Notes: generated from the sequence alone by a model not told the origin. Positions 16,084-24,315 are shown, counted from the first letter of the stretch. The stretch is DNA of 37,480 nucleotides from JBCBST01 sp039819115 (GCA_039819115.1 JBCBST010000019.1:1-37480); one strand, 5' to 3'. Program-made: numbers and translations.

Positions 16084-16478
16084 AAGTGTACTTCGGCTGA
16101 AATGGTTTGGGCTATAGATTGCATTTCCTCAGAAGGTAACGATAGAGATCTTCCCAAAGAGAAGGATTGGTTAGCATCATATATCGGAATGAGATGGATA
16201 TGAGCATGCGGCACTTCCAGCCCTTCAACAATGATCCCGGTTCGTATGGGTTGAAGGCTGGTATCAATAGCCCGGGCAATGCTTTTTGCAAAAACGATGA
16301 GGCCGCCAAGCGTTTCATTCTCAACATCGAACAGGTAATCAGTCTCCTGTTTTGGGATCACTAAGGTATGCCCTTTTTGTACAGGGTTGATGTCCAGAAA
16401 CGCAAAGAACCGGTCGCTCTCTGCTATTTTATAGCATGGAATTTCCCCTTCAACAATGCGCGTAAAAATGGATGCCAT
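16080..16478 (-). CDS. HIT family protein (HinT-like)
   Basis: A 132-residue histidine-triad nucleotide hydrolase, probably hydrolysing adenosine phosphoramidates. It has the N-terminal FTRIVEGEIPCYKI, FAFLDINPVQKGHTLVIPK, and the histidine-triad signature VPHAHIHLIPI, which holds the catalytic nucleophile. First gene of a minus-strand operon running to 12307; it overlaps aroQ by four bases. It is divergent from the thioredoxin-like gene, with 47 bases between the two starts. Confidence 0.93.
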   Translation of the reverse strand: MASIFTRIVEGEIPCYKIAESDRFFAFLDINPVQKGHTLVIPKQETDYLFDVENETLGGLIVFAKSIARAIDTSLQPIRTGIIVEGLEVPHAHIHLIPIYDANQSFSLGRSLSLPSEEMQSIAQTISAEVHL

Positions 16479-16490
16479 CTATTTTTAATG

Positions 16491-16498
16491 TATGTTTG
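16491..16498 (+). promoter_or_regulatory. Bacteroidota-type -7 box for the thioredoxin-like gene
   Basis: TATGTTTG is a perfect TAnnTTTG match. Transcription would start near 16505, giving a leader of about 20 bases that contains AAAGG (16515-16519), the ribosome binding site for the TTG start at 16526. Confidence 0.5.
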
Positions 16499-16525
16499 CC
16501 TAACTATTTAAGATAAAGGCTTGTT

Positions 16526-17041
16526 TTGTTAAAACCATCTTTGCTTCTGATGATCGCGGGCTCCATATGCTCTTTTTTACTTGTTGCGGCAGATTGTGCC
16601 CGTGCCCAGGATTTAACTGGTGTTGTGACCCCGGAGCAGATAACAACCAATCAACGCTTATTTGATGTGTACTCGAAGCGCTACAAACCGAATAAAAAAG
16701 CCATCTCACAGCTTAACGAAGTCCAGGATTCCCTTCAGATTATTGTCGCGTTCGGAATGTGGTGCCATGATAGCAAGAAGCATGTTCCGGCGTTGCTCCG
16801 TGTATTGAGGGAGTTGGATAATCCCCGAATCACTACAGAATTCCGCGCGCTAACCCGAAAAAAAGAAGACCCAAAAAACACAAAAAACGCATTTAATATT
16901 ATCCGAACCCCAACGATAATGCTATTCAGATCGGGTTCCGAACTCGGTCGTATTATAGAGACCCCGAGAGAATCGGTTGAAGAGGATCTGGTTTCAATTA
17001 TACGTGGCGATTATGTTCCGATGCCTCTTCGTGAACATTAG
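16526..17041 (+). CDS. Secreted thioredoxin-fold protein with a single active-site cysteine
   Basis: 171 residues with a TTG start, favoured because AAAGG lies six bases upstream and the first residues (MLKPS) give the signal peptide its positive charge. The ATG at residue 9 is the alternative. The signal ends near CARAQ (about residue 27). The thioredoxin fold is suggested by the strand IIVAFGMWCHDSKKH (Trp79, Cys80) and the cis-Pro strand IIRTPTIMLF (Pro129), followed by a GSELGRIIE strand. The second Cys of CxxC is replaced by Ser83, so it should not act as a two-cysteine dithiol oxidoreductase. A role in periplasmic redox chemistry or as a binding protein is possible but not shown. Confidence 0.75.
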   Translation: MLKPSLLLMIAGSICSFLLVAADCARAQDLTGVVTPEQITTNQRLFDVYSKRYKPNKKAISQLNEVQDSLQIIVAFGMWCHDSKKHVPALLRVLRELDNPRITTEFRALTRKKEDPKNTKNAFNIIRTPTIMLFRSGSELGRIIETPRESVEEDLVSIIRGDYVPMPLREH

Positions 17042-17071
17042 CACTTTTTAAGTGTTCGGGGAGAATTTTGC

Positions 17072-17104
17072 GTTGTAAAAGATCGTTTAAAAGTCTTATA
17101 TTTT
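17072..17104 (+). promoter_or_regulatory. Promoter of tRNA-Lys
   Basis: GTTG (17072-17075) and TATATTTT (17097-17104) are separated by 21 bases, a close fit to the Bacteroidota -33/-7 arrangement. The predicted transcription start lies about 15 bases before the tRNA. Confidence 0.5.
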
Positions 17105-17125
17105 AAATCTGTTATGAAACGGGCC

Positions 17126-17201
17126 GAACCGGTAGCTCAGTTGGTAGAGCAACGGCCTTTTAAGCCGTGGGTCGAGGGTTCGAGCCCCTCCCGGTTCACC
17201 A
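17126..17201 (+). tRNA. tRNA-Lys (anticodon UUU)
   Basis: A complete 76-base cloverleaf. The acceptor strands GAACCGG (17126-17132) and CCGGTTC (17191-17197) pair fully. The D-arm is GCTCAGTTGGTAGAGC. The anticodon stem ACGGC/GCCGT surrounds loop CTTTTAA with anticodon TTT at 17159-17161. The T-arm is GAGGG-TTCGAGC-CCCTC. The discriminator A and CCA end are encoded. Confidence 0.98.
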
Positions 17202-17226
17202 CAAGTTTATTGATTCTCTCTTGACC

Positions 17227-17261
17227 AACCCCGTTCGATTGATCTCGGAAGGGGTTTTTTT
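17227..17261 (+). terminator. Rho-independent terminator after tRNA-Lys
   Basis: AACCCC (17227-17232) pairs with GGGGTT (17251-17256), extended by CG/CG inside the loop, and is followed by a run of T up to 17261. Confidence 0.85.
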
Positions 17262-17281
17262 ATGCCCACTCATTTTGCAAT

Positions 17282-17300
17282 CACCCGGAATGTACGGGTG
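17282..17300 (+). repeat. Short perfect inverted repeat upstream of the FtsB-like gene
   Basis: CACCCG (17282-17287) and CGGGTG (17295-17300) surround a seven-base loop in the 221-base stretch between the tRNA and the next gene. No T-run follows. It could be an operator or a hairpin in the leader. Nothing else convincing is seen in this stretch apart from the tRNA terminator. Confidence 0.4.
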
Positions 17301-17422
17301 TTCGTTACTTGGTTCTTTTCTTCGCCCGTAATCCATTATGCAGCCAAAGCATGGCTTTATTGGGTACTTTGGTTAAAGTGCAGTATTTTGAAACGCAATG
17401 CATAAACTACGCTAAGCAGGCT

Positions 17423-17728
17423 ATGGCTTTCAGGTTGCTCAACCCCATTCGATGGAACAAATCGTTTTTATTCTTAATCCTTGCCGGATTTATGCTGGTC
17501 TGGTTTTCGGTATTGGATACCCATAGCATCAAAACACGTTGGGAGCTTAACAATCAAAAAAAGATCCTGGAGCTCAGAACCCAACAACTGAATGAGTCAT
17601 CAGAGCAATTGAAAAAGGATATCAAAAAGCTGGAGAACGATCCCGAATTACTAGAGCGGATTGCAAGAGAAGAGTACGGTATGCATAAGCCTGGTGAAAC
17701 AGTATACAAGGTAAAAAGAGAGAAATAA
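17423..17728 (+). CDS. FtsB/DivIC-family septum formation initiator
   Basis: 101 residues: a short cytoplasmic tail, one transmembrane helix (residues 13-30, KSFLFLILAGFMLVWF), a coiled coil (about 35-75, NQKKILELRTQQLNES), and the conserved tail ERIAREEYGMHKPGE found in FtsB/DivIC proteins. These bridge FtsL and FtsQ in the divisome. The frame is open back to 17309, but the upstream residues (ending YAKQA) do not fit the family, so I chose the ATG at 17423. It precedes a sugar-kinase gene by 70 bases. Confidence 0.85.
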   Translation: MAFRLLNPIRWNKSFLFLILAGFMLVWFSVLDTHSIKTRWELNNQKKILELRTQQLNESSEQLKKDIKKLENDPELLERIAREEYGMHKPGETVYKVKREK

Positions 17729-17798
17729 CGGGTTGTTGCTCCAATAGCAACACATTATCTTAAACCAGATTTAACACCATAATTAACGAAGAATCAGG

Positions 17799-18740
17799 AT
17801 GAAGGCTATTGCGGTAGACCTTGGTGGCACGAACATTAAGGCGGCCATTGTGGATAGTGAAAAAGGAATTTTAGAGCAGACCTCTACACCAACACACGCC
17901 GATCTGGGTAAAGAGCATCTGCTGGACCGTATAGCGTCCACCATCAATGAGCTGAAATCCGAAGAAGTAATTGGTATTGGTATGGGATTGCCGGGCATGG
18001 TAAGTCTGGACCATACCACGGTCAAGAGCCCTCCTAATTTACCAGGCTGGGATGTGGTAAACGTCTCCGAAGAAATGTTTCAACGGACGAGTATGCATTG
18101 CCGGGTTGAAAATGATGCAAATGTAGCTGCTCTGGGGTCTCTGTATTTTGGGGTTGGAAAAGATATCGGCTCTTTTATTATGATCACCCTCGGAACCGGC
18201 GTGGGAGGAGGTATTATCTTTGATCGAAAACTATTCAAGGGCGGCTCTGGGATGGCAGGCGAATTGGGCCATGTTATCATTGATTATCATGGTCCGCTTT
18301 CGAATAGCGTAACGCGGGGAACCGTGGAAGCTTTTTTAGGTCAGCGTTTTCTTAGCCGGTTTGCTTCCGATATGATTCTTCAGAAACCCGACAATCCTCT
18401 GTATACCCGCTTTCACAGAGATTTTGACAAACTAGAACCCATCGATCTAACCAGTGAAGCTGCAAAGGGAAACGAACTGGCTATAGAAATACTTAAAAAA
18501 AGCGGACAACGTTTAGGATATGGTATTATTAACTATGTACACATGATGGATATCCGAAAAATTGTATTGAGCGGCGGGGTATCGAAAGCAGGGGACTGGT
18601 TATTCGAACCGGCTAAAGAAATTGTACATAAGCATATGATGCCTCCTTTCCTCGATGGGTTCGAAATGATCTACGAAGACCTTGGTAACGATAGTGCCTT
18701 ATTGGGCGCAGCAGGTCTCGCATTCGATACACTCGCGTAA
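17799..18740 (+). CDS. ROK family sugar kinase (glucokinase-like), zinc-binding cysteines absent
   Basis: A 313-residue cytosolic kinase of the ASKHA fold. Phosphate-1 loop AVDLGGTNIK (residues 5-14), catalytic Asp106 in VENDANVAALG, phosphate-2 loop LGTGVGGGII (131-140), and the GELGHVIID segment with His158 are all present. Most ROK proteins then have a CxCGxxGCxE zinc motif; here the region reads YHGPLSNSVTRGTVEAFL and contains no cysteine. Glucose is the most likely substrate, given alpha-glucan genes elsewhere in the window, but fructose, ManNAc or other hexoses cannot be excluded. lptD starts 14 bases downstream. Confidence 0.85.
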   Translation: MKAIAVDLGGTNIKAAIVDSEKGILEQTSTPTHADLGKEHLLDRIASTINELKSEEVIGIGMGLPGMVSLDHTTVKSPPNLPGWDVVNVSEEMFQRTSMHCRVENDANVAALGSLYFGVGKDIGSFIMITLGTGVGGGIIFDRKLFKGGSGMAGELGHVIIDYHGPLSNSVTRGTVEAFLGQRFLSRFASDMILQKPDNPLYTRFHRDFDKLEPIDLTSEAAKGNELAIEILKKSGQRLGYGIINYVHMMDIRKIVLSGGVSKAGDWLFEPAKEIVHKHMMPPFLDGFEMIYEDLGNDSALLGAAGLAFDTLA

Positions 18741-18754
18741 TTCAATTGTGATGA

Positions 18755-21481
18755 ATGAGCATTAGAACAGGCTATAGTTTTCTTTTTTGGTGCCTGTTTT
18801 TCTGTATTCAAGTTCCATTACATGCTCAGCAACGGGATTCGGTAGTCACAACCAGCCCGGATTCTTTAGTTTCCGCTCCGGATTCTACGCTCGCCATGCC
18901 CGATTCTGTCGCCCGGGGAGCCACAACCTCAGAAGAACCCGCCCGAAAGAGCCAGGTAAAGGATGCAGTAGAATTCCAAAGCAGCGACTCACTTATCATT
19001 GATTTCAGGAAGGGAAGGAAAGCGTTTTTAGTGGGCTCTTCCAAGGTGTCTCATACGGCCGGCGAACTAACAGCGGGCAAGATTTCGATGGACCTGGAAA
19101 CATCCACCATGCAGGCCAAATCAGAAAACCCTCAGGATACCTTATCGCATCCGGTGCTTAAACAGCAAGATCAGGAGATTAAAAGTACCCGGATTCTCTT
19201 TAACTATAAAACTCAAAAAGGAAAATTTGAGGAGGCGATCGTTAACGTTTCAGAAGGGGTGTTGATTGGGTCAAAAGTGAAAAATATGAGCGAGAGAGAA
19301 GTGTTCATTGAGAATGCAAAGTACTCCACCTGTCCGCCTGAGTACCTGTATTATTATTTACTGGCAGACCGGATGAAAGTGGTTGACCAGGATGAGATCT
19401 TTTTTACCAATGCGCGACTCTTTTTGCTGGACATTCCCTATCCGCTGGTTTTTCCTTTTGGGTATTTTCCGCTTAATGTAGATCGAAGGCAGTCTGGTAT
19501 TCTTACCCCAACCTATGTGTTTCAGGAACAATCGGCCCGTGGGGTTGGCCTTCAGAACATCGGGTGGTTTCAATACTTCAGCGATTATTTTACTGGTCAG
19601 TTTTCTGCCGATGTATTTACTTCAGGTACCATTTTTACGAATTCAATTCTGCAATACCGCAAAACGGATGCGTTCAACGGTACAGTAAATGTGGGATATT
19701 CAGTGGATCGAGGCCTGGAACCTACCGATCCGGATTTCCGGCGCACCGTTCAACGATCGTTGGCCATAAACCATAGTCAAACGTTTTCTCCTTATAGTTC
19801 AATAACGGCGAACGTGAGCCTGAGAACTTCTGACTTTTTCACTCAGAATTCATTCGATATTAACCGGAGAGCAGAAACAAGTTCTAATTCGCGGTTATCC
19901 TATAACTACCGCCAGCCGGATAATAAGTATTCATTTGGGGTGAGCGCGGCATCCAGTCAGAACTTCGCCAATAACACAACGTCCATCCAGGGGCCCAATG
20001 CTACCTTTTCGCTCACGCAGCTTACTCCGTTTCAACGACCGGGTAGCTCTTCGTCGAACCAGCGTTGGTACGAAACGATGAGCATTAACTACAACAATGC
20101 GTTTAGCTCCGACTTTAATTACCGGCCGATTGATGCAGATTCTGCGGAGGTCTCCTTTTTCGACGCTTTATTTAACCCCTCAGACTATCGGGAGGCTACA
20201 GGTAATAACGATTACATCCGGGCGGGACTTCGTCAAACCGCTACCCTACGGTTCGGGCAGCTGATCCCGAGCCAGTTTTTAACGGTTTCCGCAAACATTA
20301 CGGGTAATGAATACTGGTATCCCAGTTCCATTCGCCGATCGTTTAATGCTGATTCTAACCGCGTGGAAGAAGAAAAGATTTTAGGGTTTAACGCAGCCAG
20401 AGATTACAACGCATCGCTGTCGTTTTCTACAACGTTTTATGGGACTTCGCAGGCAAAACTGGGCCGTTTCGAAGGGTTCAGACATACCGTTATACCAACC
20501 CTCTCGTTTGCATACCGACCGGATTTCAGCAGCTCCCGCTTTGGGTACTACCGGGAAGTGCAAACCGATACTTCTGGAAGCACTCAGACGTATTCCATTT
20601 ATGAAGGACAGCTCATTCCCGGACCGGGAAGTGGTGAGCAGAGAGCGTTGAATTTTGGCATTCGGAATGTGTTTGAAACCAAAGTGGTACGGCGTGATTC
20701 GACCGGCGAAGTCAACACAACTAAACTAAGGTTAATTGATGATCTCTCTGCGCGGGCATCCTATAATTTTGCCGGAGAACAATTCCGGTTAAGCAATCTG
20801 AATACCAGTATCAGTTCCAATGCCATTGACCGCATCAACCTCAGGGCTACAGCGAACTTCGATTTTTATCAAACGGTTGCCAATGAAAATGGGACGGGTA
20901 CCCGCATTAATAGTTTATGGTTGGCAAACAGCTCACGTATAGCTCAACTGCAAACCTTCACGTTTAACGCGTCTACCGCATTCAGAGGTGGTAGCCGTGG
21001 TGTTCAGGTCTTTACTCCGGTGTATCGTCAGCAGTACGATCCCTTTAACCAGGGAATATTTGGTCCTATCGACCCCCATTTTGGATTGCAACCGGTAGCA
21101 CCAGCTGGTTCACCCTGGAGTTTTGCACTACGCTTCAATTATACCTGGAGGTGGCAATTTCAACAATCCCCGGTTCGCAGTGCCATTATGAATGCCGATG
21201 GAATAACCTTTAATCTGACGCCCAAGTGGAGATTCGCAACCACCCTGGGTTATGATTTTATAGAGCGTGATCTTACTCCTTCTCAGTTTAATCTTTCACG
21301 GGATCTGGAATGCTGGAGTCTTGCCTTTCAGATCAATCCGTTTGGAGAATTTCAATACTACTTTTTTAGCCTCAGCTTAAACAGCGCCCAGATACAGGGG
21401 TTGTTCCAAAAGCTTCCATTACTGCGCAATCTCGAGAGAAATTCTTCTCCACAAGGTCGGGGTTTGGGTCAGGGCTTTTAA
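18755..21481 (+). CDS. lptD: LPS-assembly protein LptD, Bacteroidota-type
   Basis: A 908-residue outer-membrane protein that inserts lipopolysaccharide into the outer leaflet. Residues 1-24 are a signal peptide ending LHA-QQ. A low-complexity Ser/Pro/Asp segment follows (25-70). Residues 70-230 look like the OstA/LptA beta-jellyroll (SSDSLIIDF, KGRKAFLVGSSKV, IENAKYSTCPPEYLYYYL). The insertion-plug region FLLDIPYPLVFPFGYFPL and RQSGILTPTY is characteristic of LptD. The remainder is a barrel rich in alternating aromatic strands, ending GRGLGQGF. The start ATG follows the kinase gene by 14 bases. Confidence 0.9.
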   Translation: MSIRTGYSFLFWCLFFCIQVPLHAQQRDSVVTTSPDSLVSAPDSTLAMPDSVARGATTSEEPARKSQVKDAVEFQSSDSLIIDFRKGRKAFLVGSSKVSHTAGELTAGKISMDLETSTMQAKSENPQDTLSHPVLKQQDQEIKSTRILFNYKTQKGKFEEAIVNVSEGVLIGSKVKNMSEREVFIENAKYSTCPPEYLYYYLLADRMKVVDQDEIFFTNARLFLLDIPYPLVFPFGYFPLNVDRRQSGILTPTYVFQEQSARGVGLQNIGWFQYFSDYFTGQFSADVFTSGTIFTNSILQYRKTDAFNGTVNVGYSVDRGLEPTDPDFRRTVQRSLAINHSQTFSPYSSITANVSLRTSDFFTQNSFDINRRAETSSNSRLSYNYRQPDNKYSFGVSAASSQNFANNTTSIQGPNATFSLTQLTPFQRPGSSSSNQRWYETMSINYNNAFSSDFNYRPIDADSAEVSFFDALFNPSDYREATGNNDYIRAGLRQTATLRFGQLIPSQFLTVSANITGNEYWYPSSIRRSFNADSNRVEEEKILGFNAARDYNASLSFSTTFYGTSQAKLGRFEGFRHTVIPTLSFAYRPDFSSSRFGYYREVQTDTSGSTQTYSIYEGQLIPGPGSGEQRALNFGIRNVFETKVVRRDSTGEVNTTKLRLIDDLSARASYNFAGEQFRLSNLNTSISSNAIDRINLRATANFDFYQTVANENGTGTRINSLWLANSSRIAQLQTFTFNASTAFRGGSRGVQVFTPVYRQQYDPFNQGIFGPIDPHFGLQPVAPAGSPWSFALRFNYTWRWQFQQSPVRSAIMNADGITFNLTPKWRFATTLGYDFIERDLTPSQFNLSRDLECWSLAFQINPFGEFQYYFFSLSLNSAQIQGLFQKLPLLRNLERNSSPQGRGLGQGF

Positions 21482-21548
21482 TCACCCGCTTTCTGTCCTG
21501 CATAGAATCACGTGGTTTTGTACTTTATGTGTTGAAAGGAATTCATTC

Positions 21549-23327
21549 ATGGCAGAACACTACCGAGCGCTTACCCGAAAGTATCGTCCTCAATCATTCG
21601 AAGACATTGTTTCTCAGGAACATGTAAGTAATACTTTGCTCAATGCCATTAAGCAAAACAGGCTCTCGCATGCGTATATGTTTTGTGGTCCGCGGGGCGT
21701 GGGTAAAACAACGATGGCACGGGTGCTGGCACGTACCATTAACCAGATTGATTCCCAGGTAGATGGTGAGGCGTTAAACCAAACGCTTAACATTATTGAA
21801 ATGGACGCCGCCTCGAATAATAAAGTTGAGGATGTACATCATTTAAGAGAAAGCGTTCGAATTCCACCCCAAAACGGCCGGTATAAAGTGTTTATCGTGG
21901 ATGAGGTTCACATGCTTAGTAAAGCCGCGTTCAACGCGTTGTTAAAAACGCTGGAAGAACCACCTCAGCACGCTATTTTCATCTTTGCCACTACAGAACC
22001 CCATAAAGTGCTGCCAACGATTTTATCCAGGGTTCAGCGTTTTGATTTCAAGCGAATCGGGGTAACGGAGATTGTAGAACGCCTCCGTGGAATTTCCCGC
22101 GACGAACACATTGCCATTGATGACGAATCCTTACATGTGATTGCAAAAAAGGCAGACGGGGCACTTCGGGATGCCTTGGGTTTAATGGATCAGGCCATTG
22201 CATTTTGTGGGGATGCTATAACCCATGAGGAATTGCTAAAGGCTCTGAATGTAGTAGGTACCGACCGGTTATTTGAATTTATGGAGACCGTTTCAAGGCA
22301 CGATGCGGATGCCGGGCTATTCCTTATTAATACCCTGCTCCAGGAGGGATATGATATACAGGAATTTTTGATTGGGTTAGCCGAACATCTGCGGAACCTG
22401 TATGTGGCTCAGAATAATGAGCATATGTTTTTGGTTGAAGCGTCTCCTGAAACGAAAGAACGATACAAGGCTTCTGCTTCCTCGTTCTCCAGAGAGGATG
22501 TATTGCGCATGTTGCACATGGTGAGTGAAGCTCAGATCAAGTTGAAAGACGCTACCCAGCCTCGCATTCAATTTGAATTAACCTTGCTGAAGCTGATTCA
22601 CATGCAACGTACGGAAACGTTGCAAACTCTGATGGTCGAGTTGGATGCATTAAAAAAAAAAGCTAACAGCCCATCCGTAGAGCTGCCCGCCAAAGAACGG
22701 ACTTCTCTGGCACCTGAACATATTGCACCCGCAACCGAAGATGAGCCCCAACCAAATCCTATTTCGGTTGCTGAACCTCAGCACCAGGATACGGTAGAAC
22801 ACCAGGAACAGCTTCCTGTTGCGGAAGAAGATGATATCAGTTTAGGAAGACCGGCAATTCAAACGGAGGTGACTGAACAATACCTCCAGCAGCGTGTTAT
22901 AGAGCAACCCTTACCCGAACCGGTAGTTGAAGCTGCTCCGCAGGTTATAAGTACGCCAAAAAAAGTAACACTCGATGTGATCAAGGAGCACTGGCAGTCG
23001 TATCTCGATCAGCTAAAAGAGGAGGTTCCCATGATGCTGATGCTACAGATTGAACGGACGCAACCCAGTAAGCTGGAAGGCGCTTCCCTGGATCTTCAGG
23101 TTGATAGTACCTTTGGAGCACAACTGATCACTAAAAACAGGCAAACCCTGGAAAACAGGCTTGCACAGGTGGTGGGGCAACCCATCAGCATGCATCCCAT
23201 AGTGGTAAATAATACTCAGCATCAGGAACAACGAAAAAGCCCATACGAACGGTTTAAAGATTTACAGCAGCGTGATCCCATTATCAAAGAGCTGGTTACG
23301 CTGTTTGGTGCAGAACTGGAATATTAA
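21549..23327 (+). CDS. dnaX: DNA polymerase III subunit gamma/tau
   Basis: Clamp-loader ATPase (592 residues). Walker A GPRGVGKT is at residues 47-54, Walker B is KVFIVDEVHMLS, sensor 1 is FATTEPHKVLPTILSRVQRF, and sensor 2 is GALRDALGLMDQAI. Domain III ends near residue 365, then an acidic Pro/Glu/Gln-rich linker (370-475) leads to a C-terminal tau-like domain (475-592). Between TINQ and LNIIEMDAASNN there is a shortened segment with no cysteine, whereas most DnaX proteins have a four-cysteine zinc module there. Codons 368-371 contain ten consecutive A, a probable slippage site. AAAGGA precedes the ATG. First gene of the conserved dnaX-ybaB-recR cluster. Confidence 0.96.
   Translation: MAEHYRALTRKYRPQSFEDIVSQEHVSNTLLNAIKQNRLSHAYMFCGPRGVGKTTMARVLARTINQIDSQVDGEALNQTLNIIEMDAASNNKVEDVHHLRESVRIPPQNGRYKVFIVDEVHMLSKAAFNALLKTLEEPPQHAIFIFATTEPHKVLPTILSRVQRFDFKRIGVTEIVERLRGISRDEHIAIDDESLHVIAKKADGALRDALGLMDQAIAFCGDAITHEELLKALNVVGTDRLFEFMETVSRHDADAGLFLINTLLQEGYDIQEFLIGLAEHLRNLYVAQNNEHMFLVEASPETKERYKASASSFSREDVLRMLHMVSEAQIKLKDATQPRIQFELTLLKLIHMQRTETLQTLMVELDALKKKANSPSVELPAKERTSLAPEHIAPATEDEPQPNPISVAEPQHQDTVEHQEQLPVAEEDDISLGRPAIQTEVTEQYLQQRVIEQPLPEPVVEAAPQVISTPKKVTLDVIKEHWQSYLDQLKEEVPMMLMLQIERTQPSKLEGASLDLQVDSTFGAQLITKNRQTLENRLAQVVGQPISMHPIVVNNTQHQEQRKSPYERFKDLQQRDPIIKELVTLFGAELEY
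22652..22661 (+). promoter_or_regulatory. A10 run in dnaX: candidate slippage/frameshift site for a short gamma form
   Basis: Ten A in the context TT-A10-GCTAA encode Leu-Lys-Lys-Lys. A -1 shift (or one added A in the mRNA) reads AGC TAA and stops at once, giving about 372 residues. A one-base loss reads CTA ACA GCC CAT CCG TAG, giving about 376 residues. Either product would end precisely after domain III. No strong upstream Shine-Dalgarno-like element or downstream hairpin was seen, which favours transcriptional slippage. Confidence 0.6.
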
Positions 23328-23342
23328 TTATAGGTAACAAGC

Positions 23343-23690
23343 ATGGACAATTTTAACATGGCCGATATGTTCGGGAAAATGCAGGAAATGCAAACGAAAA
23401 TGGAAGAAGCCCAGCAGGAGCTGACCCGGTTGATCGTAGAAGCCGAAGCCGGTGGAGGTATGGTTAAGGTAAAAGCAAATGGCCAACGGCAATTGGTTTC
23501 CATCCATTTGGATAAAGATGTAGTGGACCCGGGCGATATCGAAATGCTGGAAGACTTAATTGTAGCCGGAGTGAATAAAGCGATGGAACAGGCAGAGGCC
23601 GCAGGCAAAGCTAAAATGCAGGAAGTATACTCAGGTATGATTCCCGGAGGCGGATTACCGGGTATGGATCTTTCCAAATTCGGGCTCTAA
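23343..23690 (+). CDS. ybaB: YbaB/EbfC family nucleoid-associated protein
   Basis: A 115-residue DNA-binding protein. It starts DNFNMADMFGKMQEMQTKME, an amphipathic helix typical of the family, followed by GGGMVKVKANGQ and VVDPGDIEMLEDLIVAGVNKAM, and ends in a Gly-rich GMIPGGGLPGM tail. Sits between dnaX and recR, an arrangement conserved across bacteria. Fifteen bases separate it from the dnaX stop codon, and it is 22 bases before recR. Confidence 0.95.
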   Translation: MDNFNMADMFGKMQEMQTKMEEAQQELTRLIVEAEAGGGMVKVKANGQRQLVSIHLDKDVVDPGDIEMLEDLIVAGVNKAMEQAEAAGKAKMQEVYSGMIPGGGLPGMDLSKFGL

Positions 23691-23712
23691 CGCTCAGTCC
23701 GGGCCTCTATTT

Positions 23713-24315
23713 ATGCAACTTACGTCAGAGTATCTGGAACGAGCCATTGAGCAGTTTTCCAAGCTTCCCGGAACAGGTCGGAAGTCGGCACAACGAATCG
23801 CCATTCATCTGCTTAAACAAAACGAAGAGTCGGTGATCAGGCTTGCTCAAACCATTATTGACCTAAAGGAAAAGGTGATTCGCTGTTCGGTGTGTGGTAA
23901 TGTAAGCGATACAGATCCGTGCGTCATTTGTAGTAACCCCAAAAGGGAGAACGGGCAGATTTGCGTGGTTGAGGAGTTTAACGATGTATATATCATCGAA
24001 AAAACCAATGAATTCAGAGGGCGCTACCATGTGCTGGGTGGCGTTATTTCACCTATGGACAATATTGGGCCAGACAAACTTCGGATACAGCAACTGCTGC
24101 AACGTGTGGGTGGCAAAGAACAGGTGGATGAGGTAATACTGGCGCTTAACCCCGATGCCGAAGGAGAAGCGACCTCTTATTACATTAACAAACTACTGCA
24201 GCCTTACGACGTTAAAATAACTCGTATAGCGTACGGTATACCCATGGGAACAGAGCTGGAATTCATCGATGAAGCTACTTTAAGCCGGGCCTTTGCCAGT
24301 CGCGGGGCTTTTTAG
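23713..24315 (+). CDS. recR: Recombination mediator RecR
   Basis: A 200-residue protein that works with RecO/RecF to load RecA on gapped DNA. Helix-hairpin-helix LPGTGRKSAQRIA (residues 18-30), a four-cysteine zinc finger (Cys58, 61, 70, 73), and a Toprim domain starting at ICVVEEFNDVYIIE with a GRYHVLGGVISPMDNIGP segment are all intact. The 3' end coincides with a 12-base palindrome at 24315-24326. Confidence 0.97.
   Translation: MQLTSEYLERAIEQFSKLPGTGRKSAQRIAIHLLKQNEESVIRLAQTIIDLKEKVIRCSVCGNVSDTDPCVICSNPKRENGQICVVEEFNDVYIIEKTNEFRGRYHVLGGVISPMDNIGPDKLRIQQLLQRVGGKEQVDEVILALNPDAEGEATSYYINKLLQPYDVKITRIAYGIPMGTELEFIDEATLSRAFASRGAF

Noticed and set aside
17309..17422. Upstream extension of the FtsB-like protein
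   Set aside because: The residues before the ATG at 17423 do not fit the family's short cytoplasmic tail.
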